Assembly: GCF_039535475.1 (NCBI RefSeq)
Contig: NZ_BAAAXG010000026.1
Coordinates: 2,909,501-2,973,500, forward strand
Direction: 5' to 3'
Source: Streptomyces showdoensis
GTDB taxonomy: Bacteria; Actinomycetota; Actinomycetes; Streptomycetales; Streptomycetaceae
Length of the DNA stretch: 64,000 nucleotides
Position 1 is the stretch's first letter. Every line of letters starts with the position of its first letter. Below the pieces are notes generated by a model that was not told the DNA's origin, searched no databases, and saw only the letters and a list, made by a program, of their open reading frames with translations. A program made the position numbers and the translations under genes. This document shows positions 1-7,667 of the stretch, piece after piece.

Positions 1-1
1 C

Positions 2-766
2 GTCGCCGCCGCCTTCCTGGAGGCCCAGCCGATGCTCGTGCTGGGCGCCGCCGCCCCGGACGGCCGGGTCTGGGCGAGCCTGCTCACCGGCCTCCCCGGC
101 TTCACCCGGGCGACCGGCCCGCACACCCTCTCCGTCGCGGGCGGCATCCCCTCCCGCGACCCGCTCGCGCAGGCCGTCACCGAGGCCGGCACCCCCGTCG
201 GGACGATCGCCCTCGACCCGCGCACCCGCCGCCGGCTCCGCCTCAACGGGACCGCGCGCCCCAGCGCCCGGGGCCTGGTCGTCGAGACGGAGCAGGTCTT
301 CTCGAACTGCCCGAAGCACCTCACGCGGCGCGCGCTGCGCGGCTGGGCGCCGATTCCCGGCCCGGGCTCCGGCGCCGTCCGCCGCACCGGCTCCCTCACC
401 CCGGACCAGGAACGCCTGATCCGCGCCGCCGACACCTTCTTCGTCGCCACCGCCGCCCCCGACGGCGTCGACGCCAGCCACCGCGGCGGCCCCCCCGGCT
501 TCGTCGAGCTCGTCTCGCCCACCGAACTGCGCTGGCCCGACTACCCCGGCAACGCCATGTTCCTCACCCTCGGCAACCTGGAGGAGGACGGCCGCGCAGG
601 ACTCCTCTTCCTCGACTGGGCCACCGGCACCACCCTCCAGCTCTCCGGCGTCGCCCACACCGAGTACGGCCCCGAGGGCCGTGCGGTCCGCTTCCGCCTG
701 GACGCGGTGGCGGAGACCGAAGCGGCCAGCCCCCTGCGCTGGTCGGCCCCCGAGCACTCCCCGTAG
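2..766 (+). CDS. pyridoxamine 5'-phosphate oxidase family flavoprotein (5' partial)
   Basis: The reading frame is open to the left edge (VAAAFLEAQP precedes the first Met at 32), so the N-terminus lies outside the window and the Met at 32 is probably not the start. The visible 254 residues resemble the PPOX/FMN-binding split-barrel proteins of actinobacteria. The segments LVLGAAAPDGRVWASLLTG, then AVTEAGTPVGTIALDPRTRRRLRLNG and later FFVATAAPDGVDASHRGG and YPGNAMFLTLGNLEEDGRAGLLFLD look like two related flavin-barrel halves, as in family members with a duplicated core. The substrate is unknown. The stop codon is the first unit of an octamer tandem repeat (759-830). Family call fairly secure; specific function not assignable. 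Confidence 0.75.
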   Translation, partial: VAAAFLEAQPMLVLGAAAPDGRVWASLLTGLPGFTRATGPHTLSVAGGIPSRDPLAQAVTEAGTPVGTIALDPRTRRRLRLNGTARPSARGLVVETEQVFSNCPKHLTRRALRGWAPIPGPGSGAVRRTGSLTPDQERLIRAADTFFVATAAPDGVDASHRGGPPGFVELVSPTELRWPDYPGNAMFLTLGNLEEDGRAGLLFLDWATGTTLQLSGVAHTEYGPEGRAVRFRLDAVAETEAASPLRWSAPEHSP

Positions 767-830
767 CCCCGTGGCCCCGTAGCCCCGTGGCCCCGTAGCC
801 CCGTGGCCCCGTGGCCCCGTGGCCCCGCAG
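759..830. repeat. 9-copy 8-bp tandem repeat (ccccgtag/ccccgtgg)
   Basis: Nine consecutive octamers run from 759 to 830. The units are ccccgtag, ccccgtgg, ccccgtag, ccccgtgg, ccccgtag, then three ccccgtgg, then ccccgcag. The first unit supplies the TAG stop of the upstream gene. An 8-bp period breaks the reading frame, so the array is intergenic, not coding. It fills most of the gap before the HPP-family gene. Confidence 0.95.
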
Positions 831-901
831 ACCCCGTCCCACTCGTCCCGCCTGCCCGTCCGTCCGGACCCGTCCCGCCCGCCCGTCACGAAGGACCGCC
901 C

Positions 902-1438
902 ATGACCACCGCTCCGGCCGCCGAGGCCACCCCCGCCACCGCCCCGGCCCCCGCGCCCGCCCGCGCCACCGCCCCCGCCCGCCCCCGGCCCCGCGTGCTG
1001 CTCGCCTCCACCGCCGTCAGCGTCACCGCGCTGCTCCTGCTCGTCGCGATCGGGACCCTGCTCCACGAGCCGCTGCTCATCCCGCCGCTCGCCGCGAGCA
1101 TGGCCCTGGTCGCGGGCGCGCCCGACCTGCCGCTCGCCCAGCCCCGCTCCGTCGTCGGCGGCCAGCTGCTCTCCGCCCTCACCGGCTTCGCCGTCCTCGC
1201 GGTCACCGGCCCGGGCCCGTGGGGCGCCGCCGTCGCCGGCGGCCTCGCCCTCGGGGTGATGTCCGCGGCCCGCACCCCGCACTCCCCGGCCGCGGCGACC
1301 GCGGTGATCGTGACCCTCCAGAACCCGCCGTTCTGGCTCTTCCTCGGGCTCCTCGCCCTCGCCGCCCTCGTCCTGGTCGCCACCGGCCTCGCCGGCGCGC
1401 GCCTCACCGGGCGGCGCTACCCCTCGTACTGGATCTGA
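902..1438 (+). CDS. HPP family membrane protein
   Basis: A 178-residue protein starting at ATG 902, with GAAGGA eight bases upstream. The N-terminal 35 residues are Ala/Pro-rich. About four hydrophobic segments follow (LLASTAVSVTALLLLVAIG; LLIPPLAASMALVAGA; a Gly/Ala-rich segment near residues 95-120; FWLFLGLLALAALVLVATGLAG). The helix with SAARTPHSPAAATAVI matches the HPP family, named for its His-Pro-Pro motif; here the equivalent is PHSPAAAT. Some cyanobacterial HPP proteins transport nitrite; the substrate here is unknown. A longer in-frame start upstream lies inside the octamer repeat and has no ribosome site. Confidence 0.75.
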   Translation: MTTAPAAEATPATAPAPAPARATAPARPRPRVLLASTAVSVTALLLLVAIGTLLHEPLLIPPLAASMALVAGAPDLPLAQPRSVVGGQLLSALTGFAVLAVTGPGPWGAAVAGGLALGVMSAARTPHSPAAATAVIVTLQNPPFWLFLGLLALAALVLVATGLAGARLTGRRYPSYWI

Positions 1439-1444
1439 TGCCCT

Positions 1445-1450
1445 TAACCT
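1445..1450 (+). promoter_or_regulatory. candidate -10 element TAACCT of a leaderless promoter
   Basis: TAACCT (TANNNT class) lies exactly 6 nt before the ATG at 1457. There is no Shine-Dalgarno sequence between them. Transcription would therefore begin at or next to the start codon. The same spacing occurs before valS, folC and the CYTH-CHAD gene. Confidence 0.5.
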
Positions 1451-1456
1451 CCTCCC

Positions 1457-1924
1457 ATGCAGACCGAGTTGCGGGTGGCGGCCTACGCCGTGTGTGTGCG
1501 GGACGGGCAGATACTCCTGGCGCGCTGGGTGGACCGGGAGGGGGTGAAGCGGTGGACGCTGCCCGGCGGCGGGATGGACCACGGTGAGCTGCCGGTGGGG
1601 GCCGTCGTGCGGGAGGTCGAGGAGGAGACCGGCTACCTCGCCGAGGCGACCGCGCTGCTCGGGATCGACTCCATCCGGCGGCGGCGGACCCGTGCGCTCG
1701 GCGGGGCCTACGACTGGCAGGGGCTGCGGATCGTCTACGAGGTCCGGGTCACCGGCGGCGAGCTGCGCAACGAGGAGGACGGCTCCACCGACCTCGCCGC
1801 CTGGCATCCGCTGGAGTCCGTGCCCTCGCTCACCCGGGTCGAGCTCGTCGACATCGGCCTCCAGCTCTGGCGCGACCGGCCCCCGCTGGGGCACTCGCCG
1901 CTGCACGATCCGGCGAACGGCTGA
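1457..1924 (+). CDS. NUDIX hydrolase
   Basis: A 155-residue single-domain Nudix protein. The Nudix box (G-x5-E-x7-REVEEETGY) begins at the GGGMDHGE segment near residues 37-44 and ends with REVEEETGY, with all metal-binding glutamates present. The N-terminal AAYAVCVRDGQILLARW strand is typical of the family. It probably hydrolyses a nucleoside-diphosphate-linked substrate with Mg2+; the substrate cannot be told. It sits 18 bp after the HPP gene but has its own leaderless-type -10 element. Confidence 0.9.
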   Translation: MQTELRVAAYAVCVRDGQILLARWVDREGVKRWTLPGGGMDHGELPVGAVVREVEEETGYLAEATALLGIDSIRRRRTRALGGAYDWQGLRIVYEVRVTGGELRNEEDGSTDLAAWHPLESVPSLTRVELVDIGLQLWRDRPPLGHSPLHDPANG

Positions 1925-2031
1925 AAACGGCTCAACCGTCACGGACGCGCTCAACCCGCCGCCCGTGCCCCGTGGTCCCCTCCCGTGACCGAAGCAGTAC
2001 GCAGCTGTACGTACGTCAGGGGAGCCCGCAC

Positions 2032-3165
2032 ATGTCAGCCGCACGCACCGCCCGTACCGTCCTGGCCGCCACCCTCGTGGCCGGCCTCGCCGCCACCGCC
2101 CTCGCCGCGCCCGCCGTCGCCGCCGCGCCTCCGAAGCCCTCGCACGCCGCCACCCAGCAGGCGCTGGACGCGGCGGTGGCGGCGGGCGTGCCCGGCGCCG
2201 TCGCCCAGGCCCGGGACGGCAAGGGCCGCTGGACCGGCACCGCCGGCGAGCGCAAGGGGAACGACCGCTTCAGGGTCGGCTCCATCACCAAGACCTTCAC
2301 CGCGACCGTCCTGCTCCAGCTGCAGGCCGAGGGGCGGATCGACCTCGACGACCCGGTGGAGAAGTGGTTGCCCGGGGTCGTCAGCGGCCACGGGCACGAC
2401 GGGCGCGGGATCACCGTCCGGCAGCTGCTCAACCACACCAGCGGCATCTACAGCTACACGAGCGACCCGGCCTTCCAGGAGCGCGTGTTCGGGGCCGGGT
2501 TCCTCCAGCACCGCTACGACACCTGGACCCCGAAGCAGCTCGTCGACGTCGCCATGGCCCACGAGCCCGACTTCGCCCCCGGCACCTCCTGGAACTACTC
2601 CAACACCAACTTCGTCCTGGCCGGCATGGTGATCGAGAAGGTCACCGGCCGCTCCTACGCCAAGGCGGTCGAGAACAGGATCGTCAAGCCGCTCAAGCTG
2701 CGCGCCACCAGCGTCCCCGGCACCGACTCCCGGATGCCGAGGCCGCACTCCGGCGCGTACTCGAAGCTCGCGTCCGACGCGAGCGGACCGACCTACGACG
2801 TGACCGCGCTCAACCCGAGCATCGCGGGCGCGGCGGGGGAGATGATCTCCGACTCCAACGACCTGCAGACCTTCTACCGGGCCCTGCTCAAGGGCCGGCT
2901 GCTGCCGGCGGCCGAGCTGAAGGAGATGACGGACACCGTCCGGGTCACGCCCGAACTGGGCTACGGACTCGGGCTCATGCAGCAGAAGCTCAGCTGCGGC
3001 AAGGAGGTGTGGGGCCACGGCGGCGGCATCCACGGCTCCAGCTCCCAGGCGGTCGTCACCCGGGACGGCGAGCACTCCCTCGCCGGGAACCTCAACGCGG
3101 ACTGGACGGGCGACAGCCAGGCGCTGATCGAGGCCGAGTTCTGCGGGACGGTCCCGAAGAAGTAG
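2032..3165 (+). CDS. secreted serine hydrolase, class C beta-lactamase / D-Ala-D-Ala carboxypeptidase family
   Basis: A 377-residue exported enzyme. ATG 2032 is chosen because of AGGGGAG seven bases upstream and because it gives an Ala-rich signal peptide (residues 1-32, cleavage near AVAAA). All three serine-penicilloyl motifs are visible: SITK (S84, K87), YSN (Y189-N191) and HGGG (H329). This fits family S12 (Streptomyces R61-type DD-peptidases, AmpC and EstB-like esterases). It likely acts outside the cell on peptidoglycan peptides or small esters or lactams. M. tuberculosis carries a related protein, LipP, in the equivalent neighbourhood (from memory). Physiological substrate unknown. Confidence 0.88.
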   Translation: MSAARTARTVLAATLVAGLAATALAAPAVAAAPPKPSHAATQQALDAAVAAGVPGAVAQARDGKGRWTGTAGERKGNDRFRVGSITKTFTATVLLQLQAEGRIDLDDPVEKWLPGVVSGHGHDGRGITVRQLLNHTSGIYSYTSDPAFQERVFGAGFLQHRYDTWTPKQLVDVAMAHEPDFAPGTSWNYSNTNFVLAGMVIEKVTGRSYAKAVENRIVKPLKLRATSVPGTDSRMPRPHSGAYSKLASDASGPTYDVTALNPSIAGAAGEMISDSNDLQTFYRALLKGRLLPAAELKEMTDTVRVTPELGYGLGLMQQKLSCGKEVWGHGGGIHGSSSQAVVTRDGEHSLAGNLNADWTGDSQALIEAEFCGTVPKK

Positions 3166-3211
3166 CCCCCGCGGCGGCGGCCTCGCGGGTACGGGGGTCC
3201 GGCGGGGCCGC

Positions 3212-4042
3212 TCAGCGGGGCAGGACGACCACGTAGGCGGCCGGCTGCCGGTCGGACGCGGCCATCAGCGCCGTGCGGACCACGGCCGCCTGCTGGTCCA
3301 TCGCCTCGCGCAGCTTGCGCGGGGTGAGGTGGACGACGGTGATGCCCAGCCGCTCCAGGTGCTCGCGCTTGCGCGTGTACTCGGACCAGAGCGCGTCGTC
3401 GTCCTGCCGCGGCGCCCGGGTGTCCAGCTCCACGGCGACCGCCTGGTCCGGCCAGTAGGCGTCCAGGCCGCCGAGGTGCGGGCCGCCCGGCAGCCGCAGG
3501 TCCACGTTCCACAGCGGGTCCGGCAGCGCGAACTCGCGCACCATCGCGTACAGCCGGTCCTCGGCGAGCGAGCGCCCCTCGGCGAGGAGGGCGTCGACCG
3601 CGTCCACCACGTGCGGACGGTTGAGCAGCCGGGCCCGGTTCAACTCCCGCACCACGGCGGCCGGTTCGCAATGACCGCCGCTCACGGCCTCGGTGAGCAG
3701 CCGGCGCACCGTGCCCGGGTCGGTCAGCGCCGCGACGGCGTCGGCCAGCGCCCGCGGGACCGGGGCGACCGGGAAGCCGTCGATCTCGGCCGGCTGCGGC
3801 GGCTCGGCGCTCCGCACCACCCGGACCCGACCGGTGGACCGCAGCCGCCGGGCGCGCGGGACCAGGACGTCGACCCGGTCGATGAGTCCGGCGGGCGGGG
3901 CGGCGGTGAAGCGGTGCAGGGAGAGCGCGGCGAGCCCGGTGAGCATCGCCTCGGCGCGGGCGTAGCGCAGTGCCTCCCGGAACCGGTCGTCCCCGGTGCG
4001 GGGGAGGGGCGGGAGGGGGGTCTTGGGGGTGTTGGGGTTCAT
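3212..4042 (-). CDS. AbiEi-antitoxin-like / DUF559-like PD-(D/E)XK-fold protein
   Basis: A 276-residue protein of a common actinobacterial family. Residues about 20-150 (GLAALSLHRF, VDVLVPRARR, VPRALADAV, LLTEAVSGG) resemble the middle region of AbiEi-type antitoxin proteins. Residues 157-260 resemble the DUF559/Vsr-like nuclease fold: RSLAEDRL (E161), GGLDAYWPDQ (D194), VAVELDTR (E205, D207), then RKREHLERLGITVVHLTPRKL. No toxin gene is adjacent; the neighbours are convergent or unrelated, so a working toxin-antitoxin role is not supported. It may bind or cut DNA; activity is not demonstrated by motif alone. It is convergent with the serine hydrolase gene (46-bp gap). Confidence 0.6.
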   Translation of the reverse strand: MNPNTPKTPLPPLPRTGDDRFREALRYARAEAMLTGLAALSLHRFTAAPPAGLIDRVDVLVPRARRLRSTGRVRVVRSAEPPQPAEIDGFPVAPVPRALADAVAALTDPGTVRRLLTEAVSGGHCEPAAVVRELNRARLLNRPHVVDAVDALLAEGRSLAEDRLYAMVREFALPDPLWNVDLRLPGGPHLGGLDAYWPDQAVAVELDTRAPRQDDDALWSEYTRKREHLERLGITVVHLTPRKLREAMDQQAAVVRTALMAASDRQPAAYVVVLPR

Positions 4043-4140
4043 GTCGTCGGTCTTCCGCCGGACGGACCGCCCCTAACCGCTGTTACGAAGCGGTCGCACA
4101 ATCCGGACAACTCCGCACTAAAGTACGCGCGTTCGAGTGC

Positions 4141-4190
4141 CGATGAACAACGGCCCCCGGTGGGGGTCCACCGGGGGCCGTCGTTCATCG
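4141..4190 (-). terminator. terminator hairpin of pepN
   Basis: Two 23-nt arms (4141-4163 and 4168-4190) pair with one mismatch around a GGGT loop, 8 nt past the pepN stop. There is no U-tract, as is usual for Streptomyces hairpin terminators. Confidence 0.85.
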
Positions 4191-4198
4191 GACGGCGA

Positions 4199-6760
4199 CT
4201 ACGACGCGCGCCCGTCGCACTCCTGCGCGCGCAGCGCCCGCGCCAGGTCGTCGCGCGACTCCAGCACGAGCCGGCGCAGCGCCGGGGCGGCCGAGGCGTG
4301 CGCGGCGAGCCACGCGTCCGTCGCCGCCAGCGTCTCCGCGCGGTCCTGGAGCGCCGGGAACAGGCCCCGCACCACGTCCATGCCGATCTGGATGGAGCGC
4401 TCCGCCCAGATCCGCTCGATCGCCGCGAAGTACTTCTCGGCGTAGGGCGCGATCAGCTCGCGCTGCGAGGGCTGGGTGAAGCCCGAGATGGTCGCCTCCA
4501 CCAGGGCGTTGGACAGGGCGTCCGACTCGACGACCTGCGCCCAGGCCTGCGCCTTGACCGCGGCCGAGGGCCGGCCGGCCAGACAGCGCGCCTGGTGGCG
4601 CTTGCCGGTCGCCGTGTCGTCGCGGGCCAGCTCCGCGCCGATCCGGGCCTCGTCGGCGCGGCCGTGCACGGTGAGCGGCTCCAGCAGGGACCAGCGCAGC
4701 TCCTGGTCGACCTCCAGCCCGTCGATCACCGCGCTGCCGTCGAGCAGGCCCTCCAGGAGCTGGAGGTCGGCGTCGGAGGAGGACACCGAGGCGAGGAAGC
4801 GCGCCCAGGTCAGCTGGTGCTCGCTGCCCGGCTCGGCCTGCCGCAGCTCGCGCAGCCCCGCCTCGGCGAGCAGCCGCCCGCCCTCGGGCCGCCAGTCGTG
4901 CGCCGCGTACTCGGTGACGGCGGTCCGGGTCCACGCGTGCACCATCTGGAGCACGCCGATGTCGGTCTCGCGGCCCGCGAACTCGAGCGCGATCCGGACG
5001 AAGTCCCGGGCCGGCATCAGTCCGTCGCGGGTCAGGTTCCACAGCGCCGACCAGCACAGGGCGCGGGCCAGCGGGTCGGTGATGTCGCCGAGGTGGGCGC
5101 GCAGGGTGGCCAGCGAGCCCTCGTCGAAGCGGACCTTGCAGTAGGTGAGGTCGTCGTCGTTGACCAGCACCAGGTCCGGCTTCTCGGCACCGGCCAGCTC
5201 CGCCACGACGGTGGAGACGCCGGTGATGTCGGCCTCGGCCCGCGCGTACCGCACGAGCTCCCCGCCGGAGAGCCGGTAGAGGCCGACGGCGGCGCGGTGC
5301 GGGCGCAGCTCGTCGCCCTCCTGGAGGACGGCGAGCTCGGTGATCCGGCCCTCGGCGTCGTAGGTGACGGCCGGGGTGAGGCTGTTGACGCCGGAGGTCT
5401 GCAGCCAGGACTTGGCCCAGCCCTTCATGTCCCGGCCGGAGGTCTCCTCCAGGACGGTCAGCAGGTCCGCGAGGCGCGTGTTGCCGTAGGCGTGGCGCTT
5501 GAAGTAGACGCGCGCGCCCTCCAGGAACGCGTCCCTGCCCGCGTACGCGACGAGCTGCTTCAGGACGGAGGCGCCCTTGGCGTAGGTGATGCCGTCGAAG
5601 TTCAGCTTGGCGTCCTCCAGGTCACGGATGTCGGCCGTGATCGGGTGGGTGGACGGCAGCTGGTCGGCGCGGTACGCCCAGGCCTTGCGGTTGTTGGCGA
5701 AGGTCACCCAGCTGTTGGTGAAGCGGGTCGCCTCGGCCAGCGAGAACGAGCCCATGAAGTCCGCGAAGGACTCCTTCAGCCACAGGTCGTCCCACCACAC
5801 CATGGTGACCAGGTCGCCGAACCACATGTGGGCCATCTCGTGCAGGATCACGTTGGCCCGGCGCTCGTACGCCGCCTGGGTCACCTTGCCGCGGTAGATG
5901 TACTCCTCGCGGAAGGTCACCATGCCCGGGTTCTCCATCGCGCCGAGGTTGTACTCGGGGACGAAGGCCTGGTCGTACTTCCCGAAGGGGTACGGGAAGT
6001 CGAAGTTGTCGTGGAAGAAGTCGAGGCCCTGCTTGGTGACCAGGAAGACGTCGTCCGCGTCGAAGTGCTTCGCGAGGCCCTTGCGGCACATCGCGCCGAG
6101 CGGGATCTCCAGCTCGGTGCCGTCGGCGAACGACCGCGTGTAGCTGTCCGTCACGTAGTGGTACGGGCCGGCCACGACACAGGTGATGTACGTGGAGATG
6201 GACGCCGTCTCGGCGAACCGCCACACCCCCTCGGCGTCCTGCGCGCCCGCCCCGTTGGACCACACGGTCCAGCCCTCGGGCGCGTCCACCGAGAAGCGGA
6301 ACGGCGCCTTGAGGTCCGGCTGCTCGAAGGTGGCGAAGACCCGGCGGGCGTCGGCCGGCTCGTACTGCGTGTAGAGGTAGACCTCGCCGTCCTCGGGGTC
6401 GACGAAGCGGTGCATGCCCTCGCCGGTGCGGCTGTAGGCGCAGCGGGCGTCGACCACGAGCTCGTTCTCGTCGGCCAGGCCGTCCAGCGCGATCCGGGCC
6501 CCGTCGAAGACGACGGCCGGGTCCAGCGCGCGCCCGTTGAGGGTGACCGCGTCGACCGCGGGGGCGATCAGGTCGACGAACGTGGTGTCGCCCGCGCCGG
6601 TGCGGCGGAAGCGCAGCGTCGTCACGGAACGGAACGTGCGCACGTCCTCCGTGGACTCGCCGACCGCCGACCGCAGGTCGAGGTAGACCTCGTACCCGTC
6701 GACGGACAGCAGCTCCGCCCGCTCATGGGCCTCGTCGCGGGACAGGTTCTCACCGGGCAC
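4199..6760 (-). CDS. pepN: aminopeptidase N (M1 family zinc metallopeptidase)
   Basis: An 853-residue cytoplasmic M1 aminopeptidase, close to the length I recall for Streptomyces lividans PepN. GTG at 6760 is chosen because AAGGAG lies 5 nt upstream; the longer open frame upstream reads through the divergent promoter region. Key motifs: exopeptidase GAMEN (LGAMENPGMVTF), zinc site HEMAH (H307, H311) with E330 in WLKESFADF, and a long helical C-terminal ERAP1-like domain. It removes N-terminal amino acids from peptides, completing degradation of proteasome/Clp products. It is divergent from the nitroreductase-like gene (154-bp intergenic region) and ends at a strong hairpin. Confidence 0.97.
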   Translation of the reverse strand: MPGENLSRDEAHERAELLSVDGYEVYLDLRSAVGESTEDVRTFRSVTTLRFRRTGAGDTTFVDLIAPAVDAVTLNGRALDPAVVFDGARIALDGLADENELVVDARCAYSRTGEGMHRFVDPEDGEVYLYTQYEPADARRVFATFEQPDLKAPFRFSVDAPEGWTVWSNGAGAQDAEGVWRFAETASISTYITCVVAGPYHYVTDSYTRSFADGTELEIPLGAMCRKGLAKHFDADDVFLVTKQGLDFFHDNFDFPYPFGKYDQAFVPEYNLGAMENPGMVTFREEYIYRGKVTQAAYERRANVILHEMAHMWFGDLVTMVWWDDLWLKESFADFMGSFSLAEATRFTNSWVTFANNRKAWAYRADQLPSTHPITADIRDLEDAKLNFDGITYAKGASVLKQLVAYAGRDAFLEGARVYFKRHAYGNTRLADLLTVLEETSGRDMKGWAKSWLQTSGVNSLTPAVTYDAEGRITELAVLQEGDELRPHRAAVGLYRLSGGELVRYARAEADITGVSTVVAELAGAEKPDLVLVNDDDLTYCKVRFDEGSLATLRAHLGDITDPLARALCWSALWNLTRDGLMPARDFVRIALEFAGRETDIGVLQMVHAWTRTAVTEYAAHDWRPEGGRLLAEAGLRELRQAEPGSEHQLTWARFLASVSSSDADLQLLEGLLDGSAVIDGLEVDQELRWSLLEPLTVHGRADEARIGAELARDDTATGKRHQARCLAGRPSAAVKAQAWAQVVESDALSNALVEATISGFTQPSQRELIAPYAEKYFAAIERIWAERSIQIGMDVVRGLFPALQDRAETLAATDAWLAAHASAAPALRRLVLESRDDLARALRAQECDGRAS

Positions 6761-6802
6761 GGTCACTCCTTCGTGGCTCGTTCGAAACAGCACCGATCCT
6801 CC

Positions 6803-6814
6803 CATGTGCACATG
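6803..6814. promoter_or_regulatory. 12-bp perfect palindrome CATGTGCACATG
   Basis: A perfect palindrome in the divergent pepN/nitroreductase intergenic region, 43 bp upstream of the pepN start. It could be an operator for a dimeric regulator; no regulator is identified. Confidence 0.4.
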
Positions 6815-6829
6815 ACCGCGCGTACCCGG

Positions 6830-6855
6830 GGAATGCGCGGCTGTCCGGTGGTGTT
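6830..6855 (+). promoter_or_regulatory. SigR/SigH-type promoter GGAAT-N18-GTT
   Basis: GGAAT (6830-6834) is followed after exactly 18 nt by GTT (6853-6855). This is the known Streptomyces SigR (M. tuberculosis SigH) consensus used for thiol-oxidative stress genes. It faces the mycothiol nitroreductase-like gene whose start is 60 nt further on. The M. tuberculosis homologue Rv2466c is SigH-dependent (from memory), so the functional context agrees. Confidence 0.75.
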
Positions 6856-6914
6856 GCCGCCAGGCGCACCCACACCGCCTTCCGGGCGACCTGAGCGATC
6901 TTCCGAGGAGAGAC

Positions 6915-7550
6915 ATGTCCGAGAGCAGGACCACCGCCGACTTCTTCTTCGACCCGCTGTGCCCGTGGGCCTGGATGACCTCCCGCTGGATGCTGGAGGT
7001 GGAGAAGGTGCGCCCGGTCGACGTGCGCTGGAAGGTCATGAGCCTGGCGGTCCTCAACGAGAACCGGCTCGACGAGGTGCCGGCGGAGTACCGCGAGATG
7101 CTGGAGACGAAGGCCTGGGGCCCGGTCCGCGTGGTGATCGCCGCCCAGCAGCTGCACGGCGACGAGGTCGTCGGCAAGCTCTACACGGCGCTCGGCACCC
7201 GCTTCCACAACGAGGGCGAGGGTCCGACCCGCGAGGCGATCGTCGGCGCCCTGACCGACGTCGGCCTGCCGGAGGAGCTGGCGGACTTCGCCGACCAGGA
7301 CACCTACGACACCGAGCTGCGCGCCTCCCACAAGGAGGGCATAGAGAAGGTCGGCCAGGACGTCGGCACCCCGGTGATCGCGGTCCCCGGCCCGGACGGC
7401 GACGAGGTGGCCTTCTTCGGTCCGGTCGTCACCCCGACCCCGCGCGGCGAGGCCGCCGCCCGGCTCTGGGACGGCACGCTGCTGGTGGCGGCGACCCCCG
7501 GCTTCTACGAGATCAAGCGCACCCGGACGGCGGCGCCCAGCTTCGAGTAG
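6915..7550 (+). CDS. mycothiol-dependent nitroreductase Rv2466c family protein (DsbA-like), CPWA active site
   Basis: A 211-residue thioredoxin-fold DsbA-like protein, with AGGAGAG six bases before ATG 6915. It aligns by eye along its whole length with M. tuberculosis Rv2466c: FFDPLCPWAW, VMSLAVLNENR, AWGPVRVVIAA, VGTPVIAV, FFGPVV and KRTRT. Rv2466c has a CPWC motif; here the codons TGC CCG TGG GCC give CPWA, so the second cysteine is replaced by alanine and only a monothiol mechanism with mycothiol is possible. Rv2466c is a mycothiol-dependent reductase that activates a nitro prodrug; the natural substrate is unclear. A SigR-type promoter lies upstream. Confidence 0.88.
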   Translation: MSESRTTADFFFDPLCPWAWMTSRWMLEVEKVRPVDVRWKVMSLAVLNENRLDEVPAEYREMLETKAWGPVRVVIAAQQLHGDEVVGKLYTALGTRFHNEGEGPTREAIVGALTDVGLPEELADFADQDTYDTELRASHKEGIEKVGQDVGTPVIAVPGPDGDEVAFFGPVVTPTPRGEAAARLWDGTLLVAATPGFYEIKRTRTAAPSFE

Positions 7551-7569
7551 CCGCGGCCCGCAGGTACAG

Positions 7570-7606
7570 AAGAACCCCCGTGATTCACGTCATCACGGGG
7601 GTTCTT
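7570..7606. terminator. bidirectional terminator between nitroreductase gene and sodF
   Basis: Perfect 15-bp arms (7570-7584 and 7592-7606) with a 7-nt loop, followed on the plus strand by a pyrimidine run. It lies between convergent genes and can serve both. Confidence 0.85.
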
Positions 7607-7667
7607 CCTCTTTACGCCCGCAGGTGAAGGTTGAGAAGACGATCACGAGCAGGACGAACAGGGGGTG

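Noticed and set aside
3329..7627. 1432-residue open frame on the plus strand
   Set aside because: It runs antisense over the AbiEi-like gene and PepN; its Arg/Gly/Val/Leu composition is that of a high-GC shadow frame and it has no domain pattern.
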